A stretch of 64,000 nt of DNA from Planctomycetota bacterium (GTDB lineage Bacteria; Planctomycetota; Phycisphaerae; Phycisphaerales; SM1A02). A model generated the notes under the pieces. That model had not been told where the DNA came from, ran no database searches, and was given only the letters and a program-made list of their open reading frames with translations. Below are positions 41,362 to 48,887 of this stretch, in pieces (position 1 is the first letter of the stretch; each line of letters opens with the position of its first letter). The stretch lies in assembly GCA_027618565.1 (NCBI GenBank), contig JAQCEQ010000006.1, positions 1-64,000 of the forward strand, in the 5' to 3' direction. A program made the translations under genes and the position numbers.

Positions 41362-43235
41362 GGTGCGGTTCCTCGGGTCTGGACCTCAAGGTCTTTGAGG
41401 CTTTGCACGATGCTCAATTCGTGCACGGGCACGCTGGCCCGGTCCAGGGCCTCCTTGGCGCGAAAGAACTCATCGGGATCGACCGCGTCAAGATCGGCGC
41501 GCGCGGCATCGATATGCGCCTGGAGTGCAACGGCGGCCGCCTGGATGGTCTCACGCACATGGGCCGGAAGCGTGCCGCCCACGCGCGCCGTCGCCGACTC
41601 CACCCACCGAAGGTCCAGCGAGGCGTTGGCTATGAGGTCGATCACGCGATGCCGCCTCATGTCGTCCCGCGCGTGCAGGATCGAGTCGCGCTCCATCGCC
41701 TCCACCTCGTCACGCGAGAGTCCGTAGGACGGAATCACTTGCACGCCCGCACGGATCCCCGTGCGCCGCTCCATGGCGTGCACCGAAAGGAGCCCGCTGG
41801 CGTCCACCGTGAAGGTGACTTCGACCTGTGGGATGCCGGCAGGCATCGACGGCACCGTCAGCTCGCATTGCGCGAGCGAGCGGCAGTCACGGGCCAGCTC
41901 GCGCTCGCCCTGAAGGACATGGAGGGCGATGCGCCGCTGTCCATCGACCCCGGTGGAGAACATCTCCGACGCGCGCGTGGGGATGGTCGAGTTGCGCATG
42001 ATGAGCTTGGCGAACGCCCCGCCGGCGGTCTCGATCCCCAGCGAGAGCGGCACCACGTCCAGGAGGAGGATGTCCGTGCGTCGCCCCGACAGGACGGCCG
42101 CCTGGATGCTTGCCCCGAGCGCCACCACCTGGTCTGGGTCTAGCGCCGTCGACGGCTCCACGCCGAAGAACGCCCCGGCGGCCACTCGCACGAACGGCGA
42201 GCGCGTGGATCCACCCACCATGAGCAGACGGTCGATCGCGGGCCGGCCCGCATCGCTCCACGCGCGGTCGCACGCGGCGATGGCACGAGAGACCCAGGGT
42301 GCGGCGAGCTCGGCGAGTCGTGCCGCGGTCAAGGCATGCTCCACTCCACGGAACGGGATTGTTGCCGACGCAGCATCGCTGAGCCGGTGCTTTGCCCGCG
42401 TGCAGGCCAGGAGGAGTGCGTGCCGATCCTCAGGAGGGAGATCGTGCGCACCTGGGCACACCTCGCGCGCCATCGCGATGTCCAGGTCATCGCCGCCCAG
42501 CTGCGTGTCGCCCGCCGTGGACAGCACCCGAAACAGGCCCGCATCCAGGTCCGCCCCCGCTCCTCCCTTTGCCGGTGGCGTGACCTGCAGGATCGAGATG
42601 TCAAAGGTGCCGCCGCCGAGGTCGAAGACCGCGATCGTCTCGGTGGAGCCTCCCTCGCGGCCGATGCCGTAGGCGAGCGCGGCAGCGGTGGGTTCGTTGA
42701 TGATCCGGACGGCCTCAATCCCGGCAAGGCGTGCGGCATCGCGAGTGGCCTGCCGCTGGGCGTCGTCGAAATAGGCTGGAACCGTGATGACGGCGCGCGC
42801 CGTTCCCTCGCCAGTCCCTCCCAACTGGGCTTGAGCGAAATCCATGAGGTGGCGAAGGATCGCCGCGGCGACCTGCTCGGGACTTCGCCGGGCATGAGGC
42901 ATCTCGTAGGAAGGGCGCCCGCGACCGTCATCGACCACCTGCCCCATGCCGCGCAGCGCCCACCCGCCTCCATCGACGGAGACCTCGGCCAGACTCCGTC
43001 CCAACGCGCGCTTGGAGCCCGACACCGTCCGAGCCAGGAACTCGCGATCCTGAGCCGCCAACGCCACCGCACCCACGCCTACTTCCTCAACGCTGCCATC
43101 CGCCGAGAATCGCACGACGCTTGGCACCAGCGCCCCGCCGCGTGCGTCACGGAGCACGCGGGGGCCACGCTCGTCGCACACGGCAACCAGCGAATTGGTC
43201 GTGCCAAGATCGATGCCCACGATCGGACCGTGCAT
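41358..43235 (-). CDS. Hsp70 family chaperone, HscA-like
   Basis: The 625-residue protein has the Hsp70 nucleotide-binding domain: VGIDLGTTNSLVAVCDERG at the N-terminus, VITVPAYFDDAQRQATRDAARLAGIEAVRIINEPTAAALAYG, IAVFDLGGGTFDISIL and LLMVGGSTRSPFVR. A shorter substrate domain follows (LLDVVPLSLGIETAGGAFAKLIMRNSTIPTRASEMFSTGVDGQ). Lack of the acidic DnaK tail and the RDCRSLAQCEL and GLLSVHAMERRTGI wording resemble HscA, the Fe-S assembly chaperone, but no isc genes are adjacent. It lies between ispD and an ECF sigma gene, 55 nt after the latter. Confidence 0.85.
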   Translation of the reverse strand: MHGPIVGIDLGTTNSLVAVCDERGPRVLRDARGGALVPSVVRFSADGSVEEVGVGAVALAAQDREFLARTVSGSKRALGRSLAEVSVDGGGWALRGMGQVVDDGRGRPSYEMPHARRSPEQVAAAILRHLMDFAQAQLGGTGEGTARAVITVPAYFDDAQRQATRDAARLAGIEAVRIINEPTAAALAYGIGREGGSTETIAVFDLGGGTFDISILQVTPPAKGGAGADLDAGLFRVLSTAGDTQLGGDDLDIAMAREVCPGAHDLPPEDRHALLLACTRAKHRLSDAASATIPFRGVEHALTAARLAELAAPWVSRAIAACDRAWSDAGRPAIDRLLMVGGSTRSPFVRVAAGAFFGVEPSTALDPDQVVALGASIQAAVLSGRRTDILLLDVVPLSLGIETAGGAFAKLIMRNSTIPTRASEMFSTGVDGQRRIALHVLQGERELARDCRSLAQCELTVPSMPAGIPQVEVTFTVDASGLLSVHAMERRTGIRAGVQVIPSYGLSRDEVEAMERDSILHARDDMRRHRVIDLIANASLDLRWVESATARVGGTLPAHVRETIQAAAVALQAHIDAARADLDAVDPDEFFRAKEALDRASVPVHELSIVQSLKDLEVQTRGTAP

Positions 43236-43279
43236 GGGATGTCGATTCTAGGGAATCACGCCCGCGCCCCCTTGCACTC

Positions 43280-43298
43280 CCGCCTGCGGGTCAGGCGG
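43280..43298. terminator. 7-bp hairpin at the end of the ECF sigma gene
   Basis: CCGCCTG (43280-43286) pairs with CAGGCGG (43292-43298) around a 5-base loop, overlapping the sigma-gene stop. There is no T run, so it may attenuate or stabilise the message between the sigma and hsp70 genes rather than terminate it. Confidence 0.3.
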
Positions 43299-43839
43299 CG
43301 TGCACTTGCCTGGCCGTGAACTGCTCCCGAATGCGCGCCATCGCGCGCTGGCGCAGCCCACGGACCGTGCTCGCCGGGAGGCCAAGCGACTCCGCCGCCT
43401 GCTCGTTGGTCAAGCTGCCCAACACCGTCAGTTGCACGACATCCCACTCTCGCCGAGAGAGCCCGCGAAGCATCTCAAACACGAGGCACGCTTCCTGGCT
43501 CTCCCCCTGCGGCTCCATGAAGTCGAGTACGGGGAGCTCCGGCGCAGCCGATTCGGCAATGCGGCGTCGCGCGTCATCGCGTTGCGCCATCCGAGCCGCA
43601 ATTCTCCGTGCGCACACGAACAAGTACGAAAAGGTGAGCCGACTGGCGTCGCCGGGCCCCGTGCGAAGCAGCCGCATGAAGAGCTCCTGCACTGCATCCT
43701 CGGCGCGCGCACCGCCCACCATCCGTCGCAGCCGGTCAACGAGCGCATTGTGGAGCGCGTCGTACGAACGCGCGACAGCATCAATCGTCGCCTGAGGCTC
43801 CACCGTCGGGGTCGGTCGTTCGTCAACTGTTGCGCTCAT
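43291..43839 (-). CDS. ECF RNA polymerase sigma factor
   Basis: The 182-residue product has sigma region 2 (YDALHNALVDRLRRMVGGARAEDAVQELFMRLLR, then TFSYLFVCARRIAARM) and region 4 (LSRREWDVVQLTVLGSLTNEQAAESLGLPASTVRGLRQRAMARIREQF). The start ATG 43839 has a near-perfect AAGGAGGT eight bases upstream. There is no anti-sigma gene beside it. It precedes the hsp70 gene by 55 nt on the same strand, so it may regulate, or be coregulated with, the chaperone and ispD. Upstream, four phased CCTGCR boxes (44013-44049) may regulate it. Confidence 0.9.
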   Translation of the reverse strand: MSATVDERPTPTVEPQATIDAVARSYDALHNALVDRLRRMVGGARAEDAVQELFMRLLRTGPGDASRLTFSYLFVCARRIAARMAQRDDARRRIAESAAPELPVLDFMEPQGESQEACLVFEMLRGLSRREWDVVQLTVLGSLTNEQAAESLGLPASTVRGLRQRAMARIREQFTARQVHAA

Positions 43840-44012
43840 GCGGACCTCCTTGGCAAGGTCCCACACAACTCGGGCTCATCGAAGCCTAGCCCTCGGTTCA
43901 TGGGCTGTGTCAAGTCGCCTCGAGAGATTCACAATTCATCCACCGCTCGATTCCGCGGCGCCGCGGACGCGCCCGAAGTTGTCGCCTCCTTGTGAAGGAA
44001 TGCACAAGCCAC

Positions 44013-44049
44013 CCTGCGTCAACCTGCAGGGTTCCTGCATTCGCCTGCA
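44013..44049. repeat. four CCTGCR boxes phased at one helical turn
   Basis: On the plus strand CCTGCG (44013-44018), CCTGCA (44023-44028), CCTGCA (44034-44039) and CCTGCA (44044-44049) start 10, 11 and 10 bp apart. They fall in the 210-bp region between the lipoprotein gene and the ECF sigma gene, about 175 bp upstream of the sigma start. Nothing else recognisable was seen in 43840-44012. Confidence 0.55.
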
Positions 44050-44559
44050 TCACTCCAACTTCTGCCCCGCGGTAGGCAACTTGTCCAGTGCGGGCGTGAG
44101 TCGCTGCCGAGCGAGGTCCGCCAGGAGCGCGTGAACCGGCTCCAGTGCCGAGCACGGCCATGGCGCGATCACCCTCTTGGATTTCCCGTCGCACCAGAGG
44201 ACGAGGTCGAACTGATCCTGGTCAGACCCCGCCTCTTCCTTCACGGGCGGATCGGCACACAGGGCCGCCAGCGAGTCGCTGATGGACTCACATGCCGCCG
44301 GGGTCAGTCCTGACTTCCATGTCGATCCTCCCTGCAGCGCTGCCGCTCCGCCACCCCACGCCAAGATCCCTCGATGGACCTCAAACCGCTCGGCCTTCCC
44401 CTGCGAGGGCCAGGTGACCAAAAGTTCAACGCGTGCAGCGCAGGGGATGGCGGCATCCCGAAGCGCGGCGTCCGCGTTGAGCGCCGGAGGGTCCGTGCAG
44501 CCGGCGATGAGCGACATCGCCGTGGCACCCGCCAGGATCGCACACGCGCAATCTCTCAT
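44050..44559 (-). CDS. lipoprotein of unknown function
   Basis: The 169-residue product has a lipoprotein signal (MRDCACAILAGATAMSLIAG then Cys at about 21). I do not recognise the mature domain. It has several cysteines (for example AIPCAARVELLV, AACESISDSLAALC, LVLWCDGKSKRVIAPWPC) that could form disulfides, consistent with an extracytoplasmic location. It overlaps the upstream lipoprotein gene by 4 nt and is probably made with it. Confidence 0.65.
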   Translation of the reverse strand: MRDCACAILAGATAMSLIAGCTDPPALNADAALRDAAIPCAARVELLVTWPSQGKAERFEVHRGILAWGGGAAALQGGSTWKSGLTPAACESISDSLAALCADPPVKEEAGSDQDQFDLVLWCDGKSKRVIAPWPCSALEPVHALLADLARQRLTPALDKLPTAGQKLE

Positions 44560-45266
44560 GGTGACTTCCCCGGTGGCACGCTGGCGCTTGCCGGCGGCTC
44601 GCGGAATGAGGCGTACGGGTCGGGACCAAAGTCAAAGCGTGGCGGCGCGGTGCGTGGGGGAATGCCATCGGTGGCCCACGCGAGGGCCGCGCACTGGCGG
44701 GCCACGCGGGTGGCCGCTGGGGACGCAGCCTCACCGTCGATCGGCAGGTGCCACCAACGCGCAGAGCCATCCCCTCGAACCCAGATCGCCACCATGCAGG
44801 ACTGCGTCCCGTTCGTCATTCCCGGGCGCTGTCCGGCGGCGACGGGTGCGGTCGATCGCCGTGGGTCGAACCCCAATCCCACCAGCAGTTCCCACATCGC
44901 ATCGACTTGCGACGGGTCCAAGTGCCGCATGGGTGCCGGACGCACGACGGATGGATCAGGGATCCCCATGGCCGCGGAGTATTCACCGCCCGGCTGCAGC
45001 AAGTACACCGCGGGGCGACGCTCGGCGAGTGCCTCTGGCGTCGCCGGGTTCGCCGGCTGGACGACCACTTCGACGGCGAAGTCGCTCGGCGCAGCTCCCT
45101 CCGCTGGAACCGTCCGGAGCGAGCAGCCGCCACTGAAGAGGACAACCGCGAGAGCCGCCGTGGGTGCCAAGGCTCGTCCCAGCGGGCACCTCGCGACCCA
45201 TGCATCGATCAGTCGTCGGCAGGACCTTGCATCCGCACCATCCATCATCGGGGCTGACTCTACCAA
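44556..45266 (-). CDS. lipoprotein of unknown function
   Basis: The 236-residue product has an unusually long N-terminal region before a lipobox-like FSGGC (about 47), so the true start may be internal; the ATG pair at 45248-45243 is possible. The mature part contains AVYLLQPGGEYSAAMGIPDPS and a PRRSTAPVAAGQRPG stretch with no family I know. It is divergent from pheT, with only 26 bp between the annotated starts, and overlaps the next lipoprotein gene by 4 nt. Confidence 0.6.
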   Translation of the reverse strand: MVESAPMMDGADARSCRRLIDAWVARCPLGRALAPTAALAVVLFSGGCSLRTVPAEGAAPSDFAVEVVVQPANPATPEALAERRPAVYLLQPGGEYSAAMGIPDPSVVRPAPMRHLDPSQVDAMWELLVGLGFDPRRSTAPVAAGQRPGMTNGTQSCMVAIWVRGDGSARWWHLPIDGEAASPAATRVARQCAALAWATDGIPPRTAPPRFDFGPDPYASFREPPASASVPPGKSP

Positions 45267-45292
45267 CGCTCCATCGACTACCTTCCCATCCC

Positions 45293-47317
45293 ATGCGTGC
45301 CAGCCTGCAGTGGCTCAACGATCTGCTCGACCGGCCTGTCAGCCTCGCCGAGGCCGCGGAGCGCCTCACGCTGGCAGGCTTCCCCGTGGAAGTGTGGGGC
45401 GACACGCCCGACGGCGACACTTGGCTGGAGGTGGAACTGACCAGCAACCGGGGGGACTGCCTCTCCCATCTGGGGCTGGCTCGGGAGATCGCGGCGGCGA
45501 CCGGACGGCAGGCGCGCGACCCCTCGGGTTCCACCGGGCGGGTGGCCCGCACCGCCGGAGGCCTGATCCCGGTCACCGTCCAGGACACCGAGGCCTGTCC
45601 CTTCTACTCCGCGCGAGTGATCCGCGGCGTGACGGCGGGACCCAGCCCGGAGTGGATGCAGTCTCGACTCAGGACCATCGGGCAGATTCCCCGAAACAAC
45701 CTTGTTGACTGCACCAACTACGTGCTCTTCGAGCTCGGGCAGCCAACACATGTCTTTGACCTGCAGAAGCTCAAGGGGCCGTCGATCACCGTCCGGCACG
45801 CGAGGGCCGGCGAGACGCTGCTTCCCATCGGCGATGGTGCCAAGCCAATCGCACTGCGCGCGGGCGACCTGGTCATCGCCGACGCAGCCAGCCCGGTGGC
45901 CATCGCCGGCGTGAAGGGCGGCGCCGCTTCGGCGATCACCGAGTCCACGAAGGACATCGTGCTGGAGGCGGCCACATTTGCACCACGCGCCGTGCGGAGC
46001 GCCAGCCGCGGGCTGGGTATCACCAGTGACTCTTCGTACCGGTTCGAGCGCGGCGTGGATCCCGCACAGGTCGCCGCCGCGTCGGCGCGGCTGGCGGAGC
46101 TCATCGTGCAGACGGCGGGCGGAACGCCTGAGGAGGGGCTCTCTGTGGGCGGCAAGCCCGTCGCCCCCGAACGCACGGTCACCGTGCGGGTCAATCGCTG
46201 TGCCGCGCTCCTGGGGTGCGATGTCAGCGCCAAGGACATGGTCGACCTGCTCGCGCCCCTGGGACTGCGACCCACCGTCGATTCGGGTGGAGCGAACATC
46301 GAGACCACGATCCCTCCCGGCCGCATCGACCTTGAGCGTGAGGTGGACCTAATCGAGGAAGTGGCACGGCTGCGAGGGATGGATCGCATCCCGATGCGCG
46401 ACACGATCGCGGTGCGCGCCCACCCGCCCTCCGCTCAGGTGCAGGCGACGCGTGCGGCCAAGGACCTGCTTGCGGGACTGGGGTACTTGGAAGCCGTGAC
46501 GCACACGCTCATCTCCGAGCGCGCGGCCGCATCGCATTCCGGCGGCGCCGGGTCGGTCCTCCGGCTGGATGACGAACGCGCGCTTGCCCCCGTGCTTCGC
46601 CCAAGCCTCGTGCCCAGCCTGCTGGAGGTCTTGGCCACCAACACGGACCGAGCCGGCGAGCGGCCATCCATCTTCGAGGTGGCGCGTGCGTTCACCGTCA
46701 CGGGCACCGACCATCGCGAGCCAACGCTCATCGGCGCGATCTGCCCCGGCGACGGGACTGGCGAGTCGTGCTACCGCACGCTTCGCGGAGCCGTCGAACG
46801 CTTGGTGCGAATGCTCACTGGGTCACGCCCCAGCTTCACTTCATCCTCCGCGACCGGGCTGGCACCGTCCGCCGATGTGGCCGTGTCGGGGCGAAGGATC
46901 GGGTCCATCGGGCTGGTGACCTCGGGCGCACTGAAGGCAGCCGGGGTGGATGGCCCGGTCGCCGCCGTGGAACTGGACCTGCTGGAGTCGATCCGGGTCT
47001 TTCCCCCCGAGGTGAGAGTGCATGCACTCCCCTCCTTCCCGTCGACCGAGCGAGACCTCTCGCTGGTGGTGGACAATGCGGTGTCGTGGAAGAGCCTGGA
47101 GGGCGCCGTGCAATCGCTGGGGCTCCCGTCCCTGGTGGATCTCCGGTTTGTCACCACCTTCCGCGGCAAGCAGGTCGGTGCCAACCGCAAGTCCGTGACG
47201 ATGAGGCTCACCTTCCGGGCCGATGACCGGACGCTCCGGCGCGAGGAAGCCGATGCGGCGACGGCAGAGGCCCTGAAGTCCCTCAAGAGCTCCTTCGGCG
47301 CCGAGGTTCGATCATGA
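45293..47317 (+). CDS. pheT: phenylalanine-tRNA ligase beta subunit, short form
   Basis: The 674-residue beta subunit works with PheS to charge tRNA-Phe. Seen in order: B1-type N-terminus (MRASLQWLNDLLDRPVSLAE; VELTSNRGDCLSHLGLAREIAAATGR), B3/B4 editing region (GQIPRNNLVDCTNYVLFELGQPTHVFDLQKLKG, AIAGVKGGAASAI), B5 (PPGRIDLERE VDLIEEVARLRGMDRIP region), catalytic-like core (LVPSLLEVLATNT), and FDX-ACB anticodon domain at the end. The EMAP/OB tRNA-binding domain normally inserted after the first about 40 residues is absent, giving about 120 residues less than the usual 790-800. PheS is not nearby. ATG 45293 fits the conserved N-terminus. Confidence 0.92.
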   Translation: MRASLQWLNDLLDRPVSLAEAAERLTLAGFPVEVWGDTPDGDTWLEVELTSNRGDCLSHLGLAREIAAATGRQARDPSGSTGRVARTAGGLIPVTVQDTEACPFYSARVIRGVTAGPSPEWMQSRLRTIGQIPRNNLVDCTNYVLFELGQPTHVFDLQKLKGPSITVRHARAGETLLPIGDGAKPIALRAGDLVIADAASPVAIAGVKGGAASAITESTKDIVLEAATFAPRAVRSASRGLGITSDSSYRFERGVDPAQVAAASARLAELIVQTAGGTPEEGLSVGGKPVAPERTVTVRVNRCAALLGCDVSAKDMVDLLAPLGLRPTVDSGGANIETTIPPGRIDLEREVDLIEEVARLRGMDRIPMRDTIAVRAHPPSAQVQATRAAKDLLAGLGYLEAVTHTLISERAAASHSGGAGSVLRLDDERALAPVLRPSLVPSLLEVLATNTDRAGERPSIFEVARAFTVTGTDHREPTLIGAICPGDGTGESCYRTLRGAVERLVRMLTGSRPSFTSSSATGLAPSADVAVSGRRIGSIGLVTSGALKAAGVDGPVAAVELDLLESIRVFPPEVRVHALPSFPSTERDLSLVVDNAVSWKSLEGAVQSLGLPSLVDLRFVTTFRGKQVGANRKSVTMRLTFRADDRTLRREEADAATAEALKSLKSSFGAEVRS

Positions 47318-47931
47318 GCGATCCTGGCGCGAGGCCCCCCGCGGCGGACTCTGTCGCGGAGTACCTGGCCGCTCTCGCCTCCAAGACGCCCGCGCCCGGC
47401 GGAGGCGCGGCAGCGGCGATCACGCTGGCCCAGGCCGCAGCGCTGGCGGGCATGGTCTTGGAGTACACGGTCGGCAAGACGAAGTTCCTGGAGCACGAGG
47501 CCGCGAATCGCGCTCGATTGCTTGATGCCACTCGGATCCGTGAGGCGGCACTCCGGCTGGCTCACGACGATGCGATCGCCTACCAATCGCTCAATGCGCT
47601 GCAGCGCCAGCCTGGCGTTGACGCGGAGGCGCTGGCCGTGGCAACGGCGCGTGCCATCAGCGTGCCACATGATGTGGTGACGCTGTCCGCGCTCCTGCTG
47701 GCGGCGCTCTCGGAGTATCCGGGTGTCACCACGCGGATGCTGGTCAGCGATGTACGGGTTGCCACGATCCTGGCCCACGCCGCGTTGCAGGCTGGGCTTG
47801 CCAATGTCGAAGTGAACCTCCTGGCGATTCCCGACGGAGAGCGCGAGGTCCTCCGCCAGCGACTCGGGCTGGCCGGCCTCGCCGACAGTGCCGCGAAATT
47901 CCTCCAGCGCGTTGAGTCAGCGTGTTGCTAA
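47314..47931 (+). CDS. cyclodeaminase/cyclohydrolase family protein
   Basis: The 205-residue protein matches the FTCD C-terminal/methenyl-THF cyclohydrolase-type family (helical, FchA-like). Motifs: SVAEYLAALASKTPAPGGGAAAAITLAQAAALAGMV at the N-terminus, LAHDDAIAYQSLNAL, and DVRVATILAHAALQAGLANVEVNL. Family members act in folate one-carbon metabolism on formimino- or methenyl-tetrahydrofolate. It overlaps pheT by 4 nt (ATGA) and the hydrolase gene by 10 nt. The GTG start of the latter lies inside its final codons. Confidence 0.85.
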   Translation: MSDPGARPPAADSVAEYLAALASKTPAPGGGAAAAITLAQAAALAGMVLEYTVGKTKFLEHEAANRARLLDATRIREAALRLAHDDAIAYQSLNALQRQPGVDAEALAVATARAISVPHDVVTLSALLLAALSEYPGVTTRMLVSDVRVATILAHAALQAGLANVEVNLLAIPDGEREVLRQRLGLAGLADSAAKFLQRVESACC

Positions 47932-48887
47932 CTCAGTTCGCCGTGGACATCATCGCGCCAGCGTTGACCCTCCTCGGATTCGTCCTGCTTGGGGCGGGCA
48001 TCGCCTTCTCCCTGGCGGCGGCCATGATCGCCTGGGGAGCCCGTCGCCCGCGCCGCGCCACCGCTGGATGGGCCCTTGCGCATGGATTCCCCCCGGATCC
48101 TGCGGCGTGCGGGCTGGAATTCACGGAGGTCGGCAATGCCCGAATGCCCGTCTGGCGGGTGCGATGCCACGGCGGCGATTCCGCACCGGATCTCGTTCTC
48201 CTCCACGGATGGGGCCGATCACGGATCGACAGCCTTCGACGCCTCCAACCCTGGCTTGGCCAGTGTCGCGTGGCGTACCTCCCCGACCTTCCTGGGCACG
48301 GCGACAGTGAGGCCAGGACTGGTGTGGGCGCCTTCGAGACACGCGATGTGATCACGCTTGTCCACTCCATCGGTTCCAAGAGTTCCGATGGCGACGCCCG
48401 GCGACAGGGCGTCATCCTCGCGGGACACTCGATGGGTGGCTCGATCGCGATCCGTGCGGCGGCAGCGCTGGCGCGAGAGAGGCTCATTGCGTCGACGGTC
48501 GCGTGGGCGCCCTATGAGACCGCCCGGCACCCGATCCAGTCACGGCTGGCGACCCATGGAATCCGCATCCCCGGACTGGCGCGCGCTGCAGAGTGGGTGC
48601 TGCGGGCGCGCACCGGGAGCGAGCCGTCGACCGACGCCGCGCTCCGTTCGCTCACCAAGCAGGGTGAGCGGGTGATCTTGGTGGCTGGCGCCGCAGACCG
48701 CATCGTCCCGCAGCAGCAGGTGAATGACCTTCTGGCGCTGGACCGCGGTGGGCACTCGATTGTTGCCTCAACCGCGGATCACGCGATGCTGGGGACGCCC
48801 GACGACCCCACCTCGGATGAAGTGGTGCTCAAGGCGATCGCCGCCGCCCACGGCGACTCCCGCTCGCCACGCTCGCTCACGGAGTGA
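47922..48887 (+). CDS. alpha/beta hydrolase, membrane-anchored
   Basis: The 321-residue protein has an N-terminal transmembrane segment (VDIIAPALTLLGFVLLGAGIAFSLAAAM) then an alpha/beta hydrolase: DLVLLHGWGRSRIDSLRRL, PDLPGHGDSE, nucleophile elbow GHSMGG (in VILAGHSMGGSIAIRA), and a late Asp (AGAADRIVP) and His (TADHAMLG) completing the triad. Substrate unknown. The start is GTG 47922 (TTG 47925 possible), overlapping the cyclodeaminase gene by 10 nt. The 3' end overlaps the convergent gene by 11 bp. Confidence 0.82.
   Translation: MLLTQFAVDIIAPALTLLGFVLLGAGIAFSLAAAMIAWGARRPRRATAGWALAHGFPPDPAACGLEFTEVGNARMPVWRVRCHGGDSAPDLVLLHGWGRSRIDSLRRLQPWLGQCRVAYLPDLPGHGDSEARTGVGAFETRDVITLVHSIGSKSSDGDARRQGVILAGHSMGGSIAIRAAAALARERLIASTVAWAPYETARHPIQSRLATHGIRIPGLARAAEWVLRARTGSEPSTDAALRSLTKQGERVILVAGAADRIVPQQQVNDLLALDRGGHSIVASTADHAMLGTPDDPTSDEVVLKAIAAAHGDSRSPRSLTE

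Noticed and set aside
43840-44012. tRNA or small RNA gene upstream of the ECF sigma gene
   Set aside because: No cloverleaf or T-arm can be drawn and no promoter/terminator pair was visible.
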